From Pseudomonadota bacterium (GTDB lineage Bacteria; Pseudomonadota; Alphaproteobacteria; Rhizobiales; Hyphomicrobiaceae), in the NCBI GenBank assembly GCA_023405815.1, contig JAEXXM010000072.1, positions 90,991 through 154,990 of the forward strand: DNA of 64,000 nt. The letters are read 5' to 3'. The notes under the pieces were generated by a model. That model saw only the letters and a program-made list of their open reading frames with translations, was not told the DNA's origin and did not search any database. Shown here piece after piece: positions 45,498 through 54,265 of the stretch. The translations under genes were made by a program, and so were the position numbers. Every line of letters begins with the position of its first letter. Within the stretch, counting starts at the first letter, position 1.

Positions 45498-46157
45498 CTA
45501 AGGGGTCTGCTTAGCCGTCTTTGCCGCGCTAATAAAGCGGCGGATGAGTTGGGGGTCCTTTTCGCCAGGCCGGCTTTCGACCCCCGAGGAGACGTCGACC
45601 GCCGGCGCTCCCGTCAGCCGCACGGCTTCGGCGACATTCTCCGGGTTGAGCCCGCCCGCGAGCATGAAGTCGATCTTCCCATTAAGGCCGGCCAGCGCCT
45701 GCCAGTCGAACGCGACGCCGTTGCCGCCTGGTAGCGCGCCGGCTTCTCCGGGAAGCGGCTTGGCATCGAAAAGGATGCGATCGGCGGTGTCGGCATAGGC
45801 GAGCGCCGCCTCGACATCGGCAGCATTGCCGACTGGAATGGCCTTCATCACCTTTCGCTTGAACCGCCGCGCGACCTCGCCGACGCGCGCCGGCGTCTCC
45901 GCGCCATGCAACTGGATGACGTCAGGCTCGACCGCCGATACGACATTGTCTAGCAGAGCATCGTCGGGATCGACGAGCAGCGCGACGATCTTTGCCCGAC
46001 CGCGCGCCTTGTCGGCGAGCGCCCGCGCCGCGGCCGGCTCAATGTTGCGCGGACTGCGCGCAAAGAAGACGAAGCCGACGTAATCGGCTCCGGCATCAAG
46101 CGCGGCCTCGAGAGCCGCCTCGTCGCGCAGGCCGCAGATTTTGACTTCGGTGCTCAT
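45498..46157 (-). CDS. trpF: Phosphoribosylanthranilate isomerase
   Basis: This 219-residue TIM barrel is counted from the ATG at 46157, which directly precedes VKICGLRDEAALEAAL, the family start with the catalytic Cys. The catalytic Asp lies in DRILFDAKPL. FMLAGGLNPENV and AVDVSSGVESRPGEKD complete the phosphate site. It catalyses the third step of tryptophan synthesis and is upstream of trpB. Confidence 0.95.
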   Translation of the reverse strand: MSTEVKICGLRDEAALEAALDAGADYVGFVFFARSPRNIEPAAARALADKARGRAKIVALLVDPDDALLDNVVSAVEPDVIQLHGAETPARVGEVARRFKRKVMKAIPVGNAADVEAALAYADTADRILFDAKPLPGEAGALPGGNGVAFDWQALAGLNGKIDFMLAGGLNPENVAEAVRLTGAPAVDVSSGVESRPGEKDPQLIRRFISAAKTAKQTP

Positions 46158-46256
46158 CGTTGCAGCGTGATCCTCGCCGCTTATCCGTATCGTGATGAAA
46201 GATAGTATCGGCGCGCGTCGATTGCGCGGCCGGTGTCGCAACTGGCGCGGGAGCGT

Positions 46257-46625
46257 CTAGGTGCCGGTAGCCGCAAGCCGCGGGCGGTTGTTCGCGGGCT
46301 TGGTGGCGGCGGCGGCAGCGGCATCGCGCTCGCGCGTCAGCCGGTCAGCCTCGGCATGCCATCGGGCGGCGGCCCGGCCATGCTGGCGCGCATTGCGGCG
46401 CCATCGGGCCTGGCTCAGCCACATGGCGGCACCGCCCAACAGAACACCGACCAGCACGGCGATGAAGAGATAGGCGTAAAGCGGCAGCGCCAGCGAGATG
46501 ACGGGGTTCTCGGGGCGGAAGGGATCGAGCACGAGGCGCACCTCGTGGCGATTGACCACGGCGAGGGTTACGAGCAGCAGCCCGGCCGGAAATGCAAAGA
46601 GCAGCCAGACGATCCGCCTCAGCAC
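46257..46625 (-). CDS. lapA: LapA-domain (DUF1049) membrane protein
   Basis: This 122-residue protein has two membrane helices (IVWLLFAFPAGLLLVTLAVV and LYAYLFIAVLVGVLLGGAAMW) around a short periplasmic loop. A basic, coiled cytoplasmic tail follows. LapA-like proteins take part in lipopolysaccharide synthesis control. Its place just after ihfB is typical of proteobacteria. Confidence 0.88.
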   Translation of the reverse strand: MLRRIVWLLFAFPAGLLLVTLAVVNRHEVRLVLDPFRPENPVISLALPLYAYLFIAVLVGVLLGGAAMWLSQARWRRNARQHGRAAARWHAEADRLTRERDAAAAAATKPANNRPRLAATGT

Positions 46626-46646
46626 GGTGCACGCCTCGAGTTTCGG

Positions 46647-46940
46647 TTAATGGCTTTCCTTGCCACGGTTGAGCCTATCGCGCAGCTCTTTACCGGTCTT
46701 GAAGAAGGGCACGAACTTTTCGGCGACCGAGACCGACCTGCCGGTGCGCGGGTTGCGGCCCTGCCGAGCGGCCCGATGCTTGACGGTAAATGCGCCGAAA
46801 CCGCGCAATTCCACGCGATCTCCGCGCGATAGCGCCTCGACGATCTCGTCGAACACGACCTTTACGATACGCTCCACGTCGCGATGGTAAAGATGAGGAT
46901 TGGTACTCGCGATCTTATGGATCAACTCTGACTTTATCAT
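46647..46940 (-). CDS. ihfB: Integration host factor, beta subunit
   Basis: This 97-residue protein is counted from the ATG at 46940 (MIKSELIHKIASTNPHLYHR). The DNA-bending arm is intact: RVELRGFGAFTVKHRAARQG, then RNPRTGRSV. It bends DNA as a heterodimer with IhfA. The gene order sppA-ihfB-lapA downstream of rpsA is common in this order of bacteria. Confidence 0.96.
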   Translation of the reverse strand: MIKSELIHKIASTNPHLYHRDVERIVKVVFDEIVEALSRGDRVELRGFGAFTVKHRAARQGRNPRTGRSVSVAEKFVPFFKTGKELRDRLNRGKESH

Positions 46941-46972
46941 CGCCTGCCCCGCCCGCAAATGACTGTAATCTA

Positions 46973-47932
46973 TTACTTTTCCGAAGGGTGCCAAACCGAA
47001 ATGAACCCGTCAAGGCCAAGACCCGATACCGAGGGGTCCCGTGCCAGCATTTGTCCTAAATAGGTGTGGTTGAAAAAGCTCGCTGCCGCCGACCCGAGCG
47101 AGCCGAAAAGCCCCCAAGTGTCGGCCGTCTGCGGTTTCCAGTCGACGACCTTGAGGTCCTTGTCGACGTTGCGCTCCTTGCGCAGCCACTCGACCGCCTC
47201 GTCCTCCCCGCCGATGGAGTCGGCGAGCTTGAGCTGCACCGCCTCGCGGCCCGTGAACACGCGTCCTTGGCTGAGACCGGGGATCTGGTCCGGCTTGATT
47301 CCCCGCCGTGCTTCCACGAGGCCGAGGAACCAGCGGAACCCCTCGTCGATCATAGCCTGTGTGACCTTCTGGCCCTCCTCGTTCAGGGGCTCGAAGGGCG
47401 AGGGCACGGCTTTGAGGTCGCCGCTCTTGATCTCGTTGAACTTGATGCCGAGCTTGTCCAGCATCTGGCTCACTTCCGGCCACTGGATCAGCACGCCGAC
47501 CGAGCCAGTGATGGTATTGGCGCGGGTGACGATGTGGTCGGCCCCGAGCCCGACGATGTAGCCGGCCGAGGCAGCCACGGTGCCGAACTGGGCGACGACC
47601 GGCTTCCTCTTGGCGACCTCGCGCAGCGCACCGAACAGCGCTTCGCCCCCAGTCGTCGTGCCGCCCGGGCTGTTGACGAACACGAGCAGCGCCGCGGCCT
47701 TGTCGGAATCCGCGATCTTCTTCAGGAGCTCGAGCTGGTCGCGGTCCTCGGTGATGGTGCCCGAGATCGCGACCCGCGCGATCTGCTTCGATCCGAGGCT
47801 CGACCAGTCCTCGCCGCCGGCCGCCATTGCGAACAGCGCCGCGACGACGGCCGCTATCGCCAGGGCGCGCCATACGGTGAGGCGGCGGCGTAAGCGACGC
47901 CTGTCCAGCACGGTATCGATATCTGCCGTCAT
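46973..47932 (-). CDS. sppA: Signal peptide peptidase SppA (family S49)
   Basis: This 319-residue protein has one N-terminal membrane anchor (WRALAIAAVVAALFAMAAGG) and the short S49 form. The catalytic Ser is in FGTVAASAGYIVGLGADHIV. VFVNSPGGTTTGGEALFGAL and ANTITGSVGVLIQ are also typical. It degrades leftover signal peptides in the inner membrane. It lies between rpsA and ihfB on the same strand. Confidence 0.94.
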   Translation of the reverse strand: MTADIDTVLDRRRLRRRLTVWRALAIAAVVAALFAMAAGGEDWSSLGSKQIARVAISGTITEDRDQLELLKKIADSDKAAALLVFVNSPGGTTTGGEALFGALREVAKRKPVVAQFGTVAASAGYIVGLGADHIVTRANTITGSVGVLIQWPEVSQMLDKLGIKFNEIKSGDLKAVPSPFEPLNEEGQKVTQAMIDEGFRWFLGLVEARRGIKPDQIPGLSQGRVFTGREAVQLKLADSIGGEDEAVEWLRKERNVDKDLKVVDWKPQTADTWGLFGSLGSAAASFFNHTYLGQMLARDPSVSGLGLDGFISVWHPSEK

Positions 47933-48044
47933 CTAGGGCTCCGACCTCGAGGGTCGCCGCAACGGGCGTCCCTGGCGCCGCGACGTTATGCAAGGATTGG
48001 AGAGCCGACAAGAGAAGCCGGTTCCAAAGCCTTGCCGAAATGCT

Positions 48045-48072
48045 AGCGCGGCAGGGGTTGCCCCCTGCCGCG
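48045..48072 (-). terminator. Strong hairpin after rpsA
   Basis: GCGCGGCAGGGG (48045-48056) pairs perfectly over 12 bp with CCCCTGCCGCGC (48061-48072), loop TTGC. It stands 40 bp downstream of the rpsA stop. The following T-run on the minus strand is short, so read-through to sppA is possible. Confidence 0.75.
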
Positions 48073-48111
48073 CCTTAAGTTGTCGTGACCGCCATTCTTC
48101 GTTGGGCGGAC

Positions 48112-49842
48112 TTACTCCTTGTCGTCCTCGCCGCCCTCGTTGTCGCGCTTGCGGATGGCGGCCTTGAAGATGTCGCCCAGCGAAGCACCCGAGTCGGACG
48201 AGCCGTACTGCGCCACGGCCTGCTTCTCCTCGGCGATCTCGAGCGCCTTGATCGACAGCGACAAACGGCGCGCGGCCTTGTCGGCGCTGGTGACGAAGGC
48301 ATCGACCTTGTCGCCGACGTTGAAGCGCTCAGGCCGCTGCTCGGAGCGGTCGCGCGACAGGTCGGAGCGCTTGATGAAGGCGGTGAGCTCGCCGTCGGCG
48401 GTCTTCACCTCGATGCCATTCTCCTGCACGGCGACGACGTTGCAGGTGACGGTGTCGCCCTTCTTGTACTTCGACAGCGAGTCGATCGGATCGCCGGCGA
48501 GCTGCTTGATGCCGAGCGAGATGCGCTCCTTGGCGCTGTCGACGTCGAGCACGATGGCTTTGACGTTGTCGCCCTTCTTGAAGTCCTTGATCACCTCGTC
48601 GCCGGCCTTCGTCCAGTCGAGGTCGGAGAGATGCACCATGCCGTCCACGCCGCCATCGAGGCCGATGAACAGGCCGAACTCGGTGATGTTGCGGATCGGG
48701 CCCTCGACCACCGAGCCCTTCGGGTGCGCGGCGAGGAACGACTCCCAGGGATTGTCCTGGGTCTGCTTGAGGCCGAGCGAGATGCGGCGCTTGTTGGCGT
48801 CGACCTCGAGCACCTGCACCTCCACCTGCTGGCTCGTCGAGACGATCTTGCCGGGGTGGATGTTCTTCTTGGTCCAGCTCATCTCCGAGACGTGGATCAG
48901 GCCTTCGACGCCCGGCTCCAGCTCCACGAACGCGCCGTAGTCGGCGATGTTCGTGACGGTGCCCTTGACGCGCGCGCCGACCGGATACTTCGCCTCGATC
49001 GACTGCCACGGATCGGCCTGCAGCTGCTTCATGCCGAGGCTGATGCGCTGCGTCTCCGGGTTGATGCGGATGATCTGCACCTTCACCGTGTCGCCGACAT
49101 TGAGGATCTCGGACGGATGATTGACGCGGCGCCAGGCCATGTCGGTGACGTGCAGCAGGCCGTCGATGCCGCCGAGGTCGATGAACGCACCGTAGTCGGT
49201 GATGTTCTTGACGAGGCCGTCGATGACCTGGCCCTCCTCGAGACGGGCGACGATGTCGGCGCGCTGCTCGGCACGCGTCTCTTCCAGCACCGAGCGGCGC
49301 GAGACGACGATGTTGCCGCGACGGCGATCCATCTTGAGTATCTGGAACTGCTGCGGCTGATGCATCAGCGGGCCGATGTCGCGCACCGGGCGGATGTCGA
49401 CCTGCGAGCCGGGAAGGAAGGCCACGGCGCCGTCGAGATCGACGGTGAAGCCGCCCTTCACCTTGTTGAAGATGACGCCCGTCACCTTCTCGCCCTTCTC
49501 GAACATCTTTTCGAGGCGAGTCCAGCTCTCCTCGCGGCGGGCCTTGTCGCGCGACAGCACCGCTTCGCCGAGCGCGTTCTCGACGCGCTCCAGGTACACC
49601 TCGACCTCGTCGCCGACCTTGAGGTCGGCCGGCTTGCCGGCCACGGAGAACTCGCGCAACGCCACGCGGCCCTCGGTCTTCAGGCCGACGTCGATGACGG
49701 CGAGATCCTTCTCGATGCCGACGATCTTGCCCTTGACGACGCTGCCTTCGAACAGGTCTTCCTTGGCTAGGCTCTCGGCGAGCAGCGCGGCGAACTCGTC
49801 GCGCGACGGGTTGAACTCCTTGGCAAATGCGGTATCGGGCAT
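48112..49842 (-). CDS. rpsA: 30S ribosomal protein S1
   Basis: This 576-residue protein is counted from the ATG at 49842 with AAGGAG upstream. It has six S1 RNA-binding repeats, recognisable from units such as YGAFVELEPGVEGLIHVSEM, YGAFIDLGGIDGLLHVTDMA and FGLFIGLDGGVDGMVHLSDL. It brings mRNA to the ribosome. It follows aroA-cmk on the same strand, the widespread proteobacterial order. Confidence 0.97.
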   Translation of the reverse strand: MPDTAFAKEFNPSRDEFAALLAESLAKEDLFEGSVVKGKIVGIEKDLAVIDVGLKTEGRVALREFSVAGKPADLKVGDEVEVYLERVENALGEAVLSRDKARREESWTRLEKMFEKGEKVTGVIFNKVKGGFTVDLDGAVAFLPGSQVDIRPVRDIGPLMHQPQQFQILKMDRRRGNIVVSRRSVLEETRAEQRADIVARLEEGQVIDGLVKNITDYGAFIDLGGIDGLLHVTDMAWRRVNHPSEILNVGDTVKVQIIRINPETQRISLGMKQLQADPWQSIEAKYPVGARVKGTVTNIADYGAFVELEPGVEGLIHVSEMSWTKKNIHPGKIVSTSQQVEVQVLEVDANKRRISLGLKQTQDNPWESFLAAHPKGSVVEGPIRNITEFGLFIGLDGGVDGMVHLSDLDWTKAGDEVIKDFKKGDNVKAIVLDVDSAKERISLGIKQLAGDPIDSLSKYKKGDTVTCNVVAVQENGIEVKTADGELTAFIKRSDLSRDRSEQRPERFNVGDKVDAFVTSADKAARRLSLSIKALEIAEEKQAVAQYGSSDSGASLGDIFKAAIRKRDNEGGEDDKE

Positions 49843-50029
49843 ACTGTGAGTGCTCCTTCGAATAGTTTTCGCGGGCCGGCGAGGCCCATGGGATGTCGGA
49901 TTGCGGCAAGGCCCCCGCCACGACGCGCGTGTGCGGACAGTCTCCTGCCGACGGTGTGTTGAGATCGCTGAACCGCTGTGATGGGCCTTCTGCCCTGCCA
50001 ATACGAATTGGGAACCCGTTTCGGGCCCC

Positions 50030-50656
50030 CTATTGGCCGATCTTCCTCTTGATCAATCCGACAGCGGCGTCGAATGCCGCCTCTATATCCAAGTCCGAAG
50101 TGTCGAGCAAGCAGGCGTCCGCGGCCGGCCGCATGGGGGCGTTTCCGCGCGAGGCATCCCGCTCGTCCCGCTTCAGGATGTCGGCCAGGATGTCCTCGTA
50201 GGTCACCGGCTCTGAACGGCCCAAATATTCGTTGTAGCGACGCCTGGCGCGCACTTCGGGACGGGCCGTCACATAGATTTTGGCGTCAGCGCCTGGACAG
50301 ACCACCGTGCCGATGTCCCGGCCGTCGAGCACCGCCCCGCCCGGCTGGGCGGCGAAGTCCCGCTGATAGGAGAGAAGCGCGGCACGGACGAGCGGAATGC
50401 GCGCGACAATGGAAGCCGCGTCGCCCGCCTTTGGCGTCCGCAGCTCCGGATCGGCGAGCTCGGAGGGATCGAGGCTGCGTGCGATGGCGAGCGCCGCCCA
50501 AGGATCGTCGAGCCGGAACCCGCGCACGGCCACATCGCGCCCGACGGCCCGATAGAGCAGGCCGGTGTCGAGGCAGGGCAGCCCCCAGAGATCGGCGATA
50601 CGTTTGGCAAGCGTTCCCTTGCCCGACGCCGCCGGCCCGTCGATGGCGATGATCAT
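50030..50656 (-). CDS. cmk: Cytidylate kinase
   Basis: This 208-residue P-loop kinase starts MIIAIDGPAASGKGTLAKRI. Motifs LDTGLLYRAVG, LDGRDIGTVVCPGADAKIY and VRARRRYNEY are typical. It phosphorylates CMP and dCMP. Its ATG overlaps the aroA stop by 4 bp, so translation is coupled. Confidence 0.96.
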   Translation of the reverse strand: MIIAIDGPAASGKGTLAKRIADLWGLPCLDTGLLYRAVGRDVAVRGFRLDDPWAALAIARSLDPSELADPELRTPKAGDAASIVARIPLVRAALLSYQRDFAAQPGGAVLDGRDIGTVVCPGADAKIYVTARPEVRARRRYNEYLGRSEPVTYEDILADILKRDERDASRGNAPMRPAADACLLDTSDLDIEAAFDAAVGLIKRKIGQ

Positions 50657-52023
50657 CGCGCCTGCCCCGCACTGGTCCCGAAGCGCGCACCGATGCCCTG
50701 CATGAGCGACAGGAACTCCGGGAAGCTCGTCGCCACCATCGACGTGTCGTCGACGGTCACCGGCTGGCGGCTAGCGAGGCCCATGGTGAGGAACGCCATG
50801 GCGATGCGGTGATCGAGGTGTGTAGCAACCGTGCCCCCGCCGCGCACTGCGCCCGCCCCTTTGACGATCAGCATGTCGCCCTCGGCGATTGCGGCGACGC
50901 CATTGGCCGTAAGCCCTGCGACGGTCGCCGCCAGCCGGTCGCTCTCCTTCACCTTCAGCTCGGCGAGGCCGTCCATGCGCGTCTCGCCTTCGGCAAACGA
51001 GGCGACGACGGCCAGTATGGGATATTCGTCGATCATGCTCGGCGCCCGATGCGCAGCGACGCTGACGCCCTTGAGCGGAGCATGGCGAACGCGAATGTCG
51101 GCGACCGGCTCGCCGCCTTCGTCACGTTCGTCGATGAACGACACATCGGCGCCCATCTCGCGCAGCACCTCGTAAAAGCCGATGCGCGTCGGGTTGATCA
51201 GCACGCCCTCGATGGTCACATCCGATCCCGGAACCAGCGTCGCGGCGGCCGCGAGAAATGCAGCCGAGCTCGGGTCGGCAGGCACGATGACGTCGCAGCC
51301 TTTCAGCTCCGCATCACCCTTGACGGTAATGCGCGTCTTGCCGCCGTCAGGCGTCACGCTCAGCTCGGCGCCGAAGTGCCGGAGCATCCGCTCCGTATGA
51401 TCCCGCGTCGCCTCGGTCTCGATGACGCTCGTCTCCCCGGCGGCATGCAGCCCCGCGAACAGGACCGCGCTTTTCACCTGCGCCGACGGAACGGGCAGCT
51501 CGTATTCGATCGGCACGAGGTTCGCCGAGCCGCGCGCCACCAGAGGCAGGCGATCGCGACCGCCCTCGATCTCGAGCCCCATCTTCTGCAGCGGCGCGAG
51601 CACGCGCCCCATCGGCCGGCGGCTCAGCGAGGCATCGCCCGCCAGCGTCACCGTCATGTCGTGCCCGGCAATGATGCCGAGCATCAGCCGCGTGCCGGTG
51701 CCCGAGTTCCCGAAATCGAGCGGACCTTCCGGCTGCCGCAGGCCGCCGACGCCGCGTCCCTTCACGTGCCACTCCGCGCCGGTCTTCTCGATCGGCGCCC
51801 CGAGCGCGGTGAGCGCCTTCGCCGTGTTGATCACGTCCTCGGCCTCGAGCAGCCCCTTGAGCCGCGTGACCCCGGAAGCGAGCGCCCCCAGCATCAGCGC
51901 ACGATGCGATATCGACTTGTCGCCCGGCACCCGGACACGGCCCTTGAGGGGGCCCGAGGTGTGCGCGGACAATGGCCGTGTGGCGATCGCGGTGTCGGCG
52001 GACAAGCGGCAAGGCTCCAGCAT
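50653..52023 (-). CDS. aroA: 3-phosphoshikimate 1-carboxyvinyltransferase (EPSP synthase)
   Basis: This 456-residue protein is counted from the ATG at 52023, which fits the family's start before VRVPGDKSISHRALMLGALA. Other motifs are DFGNSGTGTRLMLGIIAGH and VKESDRLAATVAGL. In the loop after the first motif, SLSRRPMGRVLAPL carries the conserved substrate Arg. The sequence LDFGNSGTGTRL with Ala in LMLGIIAG resembles class II (glyphosate-tolerant type) enzymes of alphaproteobacteria, an inference. It makes EPSP in aromatic amino-acid synthesis. Confidence 0.95.
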   Translation of the reverse strand: MLEPCRLSADTAIATRPLSAHTSGPLKGRVRVPGDKSISHRALMLGALASGVTRLKGLLEAEDVINTAKALTALGAPIEKTGAEWHVKGRGVGGLRQPEGPLDFGNSGTGTRLMLGIIAGHDMTVTLAGDASLSRRPMGRVLAPLQKMGLEIEGGRDRLPLVARGSANLVPIEYELPVPSAQVKSAVLFAGLHAAGETSVIETEATRDHTERMLRHFGAELSVTPDGGKTRITVKGDAELKGCDVIVPADPSSAAFLAAAATLVPGSDVTIEGVLINPTRIGFYEVLREMGADVSFIDERDEGGEPVADIRVRHAPLKGVSVAAHRAPSMIDEYPILAVVASFAEGETRMDGLAELKVKESDRLAATVAGLTANGVAAIAEGDMLIVKGAGAVRGGGTVATHLDHRIAMAFLTMGLASRQPVTVDDTSMVATSFPEFLSLMQGIGARFGTSAGQAR

Positions 52024-52186
52024 TGGCGGAAAGTCGCGGGCGGGGCGCAGGATATTGCGCGCGATAGAGCCGACGGGCCAGCCCACTGTCAACGTCGCCC
52101 AGGGCAATACCGCTTTGTTTTTGACAAGCCTCGGGCCATGTGGCAGACCGCGCCAAATCCCCCTTCGACGAAACAAGGTTGGCTCC

Positions 52187-52555
52187 ATGGCGACCAATAA
52201 AGACCGCGGGACCAAGCGCACCTGCCAGAATGGCGACTGCAGCGCCCGCTTCTACGATCTCAATCGCACCCCGATCGTGTGCCCGATATGCGGGACCAAG
52301 TACACTATCGCGCACTCGCCGGTCGCCGGAGCCGCGGTCGCCGAGGAGAAGGTGCCGCGCAAGATCAAGAAGCCGGAGTTCGAGACTGAGGCCGCCGATA
52401 CCGAGGCCGAGGACGCGCTGGTCGACGTCGAGGCCGACGAGGCTGAGGAGGCCGGTGCAGACGATGCCGACGAGACCTTCCTCGAAGAGGAGGAGGACGA
52501 GGGCAACGTGTCGGACATCGTCGGCGGTCCTGTCGAGGGCGAAGAGGAGCCGTAA
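52187..52555 (+). CDS. TIGR02300-type FYDLN acid protein
   Basis: This 122-residue protein has a zinc-ribbon-like start (KRTCQNGDCSARFYDLNRTP then VCPICGTKY) with the FYDLN motif. It then has a strongly acidic low-complexity tail. This family is restricted mainly to alphaproteobacteria and has no known function. It diverges from aroA. A TTGACA at 52121-52126 could be its -35 box. Confidence 0.9.
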   Translation: MATNKDRGTKRTCQNGDCSARFYDLNRTPIVCPICGTKYTIAHSPVAGAAVAEEKVPRKIKKPEFETEAADTEAEDALVDVEADEAEEAGADDADETFLEEEEDEGNVSDIVGGPVEGEEEP

Positions 52556-52696
52556 GCTCCTCTCTACCCACTGCAATTGGGCCTCTCCCGCACCCCTTGG
52601 CGCGGCGCCAACTTCGCCCTTGCAGTTTTGCGGGGAAGGCACTAGAGAGGCCAACTCGTTCGAGGGCGACCTGGGCCTTCGGACGTCCCAACGGTC

Positions 52697-52772
<76 letters not shown>

Positions 52773-52913
52773 TCGTCTCCACAAGATACATTTCGTTTGC
52801 ATGCCGAGGATAGGCCGTGTGCTCCTCGCTCTGCTGCGTCCTTGCAGCGTAGACGACTGGCGTCCGCCGGCCGATGATGCGCCCGTCACCGGCACCGGAT
52901 TGAGCCTCGGACC

Positions 52914-53117
52914 ATGAAGAAGACAACTCCTCCGCGCGTCACCATCGCTCAGCTCGCCTACGTCGCCGTCTTCGGTGTTTTCGTGGTCATCTATTTCGCC
53001 AAGGTGATCAGGGGCGCCGCCACCGATCTCGACTGGATCACCCTGGCCGCGAGCATCGTCCTGCTAATTGTCGCCGCCTATCGTGTGCTTCGTTCTTTCT
53101 CGAAGCCCGACGCCTGA
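52914..53117 (+). CDS. Small two-helix membrane protein
   Basis: This 67-residue protein has two hydrophobic helices (QLAYVAVFGVFVVIYFAKVI and WITLAASIVLLIVAAYRVL) and short charged ends. No family is recognised. It lies between the tRNA and lanM with its own unclear promoter. Confidence 0.6.
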   Translation: MKKTTPPRVTIAQLAYVAVFGVFVVIYFAKVIRGAATDLDWITLAASIVLLIVAAYRVLRSFSKPDA

Positions 53118-53302
53118 GCATCCGGAAATTTTCCCTCCCGGAGCGCCGACATAATCTTCATCGGCAATAAAAGTGCCGCGCCCGCTCTTCGTCAAATCCA
53201 ACGCATTGCTTCCGAAGAAACCTTGCATCCTTGCTGCAAGTCCCTGCAAAGGCTCGCGAACTCGTAATCCAAGCAGGCGCGATATTGATCGCGTCTGCGA
53301 GT

Positions 53303-53338
53303 TCCAAATATTCCCGAATTATAATGGGATTTTTTCCC
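53303..53338. promoter_or_regulatory. Paired candidate operators upstream of lanM
   Basis: Two 13-base sites end in TTCCC: TCCAAATATTCCC at 53303-53315 (continuing GA) and the palindrome GGGATTTTTTCCC at 53326-53338. Their ends are 23 bp apart. The TonB-receptor upstream region has the same pair at 22-bp spacing. AATATTCCCGA at 53307-53317 recurs exactly upstream of xoxF. They lie 94-129 bp before the lanM ATG. Confidence 0.55.
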
Positions 53339-53431
53339 GGTACACTTTGCCACGCATTCCTACGCATCGCGCAATGACAAGATTAACTCAGCGTCCATTT
53401 CGACGCCTTTCATTTTGAGGAGGACCCATAA

Positions 53432-53824
53432 ATGAAACTCGCGGCAAAGCTGCTTGCATCCGCTCTTTTCGTTGCCGCCACCGCTGCGGCACATGCAGAT
53501 GTGGAAACCGCTCTCAAGGCGCTCGACCCCGACAACGACGGCACCATCGACCTCGCCGAGGCCCAGGCCGGCGCCAAAGCCAAGTTCGCCAAGCTGAACC
53601 CCGACAACGACGGCACCCTCGACGCCAAGGAGCTGACCGGCATTCTCGACGAGGCCGCCATCAAGGCCGCCGATCCGGACAACGACGGCACCCTCGACGA
53701 GAAGGAGTACGCTGCTGTCGTCGAAGCCAAATTCAAGGCCGCCAACCCTGACGATGATGGCACCATCGACGCCAAGGAGCTGGCGTCCCCGGCAGGCCAA
53801 GAGCTGCTCAAGCTGATCTACTGA
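53432..53824 (+). CDS. lanM: Lanmodulin, periplasmic lanthanide-binding EF-hand protein
   Basis: This 130-residue protein has GAGGAGG upstream and a signal peptide (residues 1-22). It has four EF-hand loops at 32-43, 56-67, 81-92 and 105-116. All four have Pro at loop position 2, Asp at 3, 5 and 9 and Glu at 12, the lanmodulin pattern. Only 12-13 residues separate loops, against about 24 in calmodulin. The C-terminal LASPAGQELLKLIY also matches lanmodulin. Loops 2 and 4 start with Asn instead of Asp. Lanmodulin binds lanthanides at picomolar affinity in the periplasm of methylotrophs. A hairpin terminator follows. Confidence 0.93.
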   Translation: MKLAAKLLASALFVAATAAAHADVETALKALDPDNDGTIDLAEAQAGAKAKFAKLNPDNDGTLDAKELTGILDEAAIKAADPDNDGTLDEKEYAAVVEAKFKAANPDDDGTIDAKELASPAGQELLKLIY

Positions 53825-53850
53825 TCCCCGCTTCTTTCCGAACACACTTC

Positions 53851-53884
53851 AAAGGGCCGGCTCCCGTGGGACCGGCCCTTTTTC
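53851..53884 (+). terminator. Rho-independent terminator of lanM
   Basis: AAAGGGCCGG (53851-53860) pairs with CCGGCCCTTT (53872-53881), followed by more T (CTTTTT run). It lies 27 bp after the lanM stop, making lanM a single-gene unit. Confidence 0.9.
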
Positions 53885-53968
53885 ACTGTCCGGAGAATCT
53901 ACCGCGCGGCGAGACAGCGGGCAGAGCTATGCAAAGAAGAAGAGCGCCTCGGCCCGATTCGGCGCTCG

Positions 53969-54265
53969 GCCGAGGCGCCCGCGGCTGAGGGGCTGAGTTT
54001 CCCCCGGCCCCGCCGGTCTTTTTCCCGGTGCACATCGCCAAAGCGGCGCTCCCGGGCTCGGCACCCCGTATAGACAGCTCAATGCATAAGTTCTAATCGT
54101 ATATTGTTCGGCATCGGATCAGAGTTTCTTATGCCTCCGCACGTTACCCTCAAGCAGCTCCGCTATTTCGATGCGCTGGCGCGCGAGCAGCACTTCGGCC
54201 GCGCCGCCGAGGCGTGTTCCGTCACCCAGCCCGCGCTGTCGATGCAGATCCATGAGCTCGAGGAG
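53969..54265 (+). repeat. Left 297-bp direct repeat (oxyR promoter and 5' end)
   Basis: Identical at 289 of 297 positions to 59069-59365, without gaps and offset by exactly 5100 bp. Four differences lie upstream of the ATG (53994, 54019, 54035, 54042). Four lie in the coding part (54145, 54217, 54232, 54253), all at third codon positions and synonymous. It ends after codon 45 of the oxyR frame. Confidence 0.95.

Noticed and set aside
48085..49770. 561-codon plus-strand frame opposite rpsA
   Set aside because: Repeats in it mirror the six S1 domains; no independent evidence of coding.
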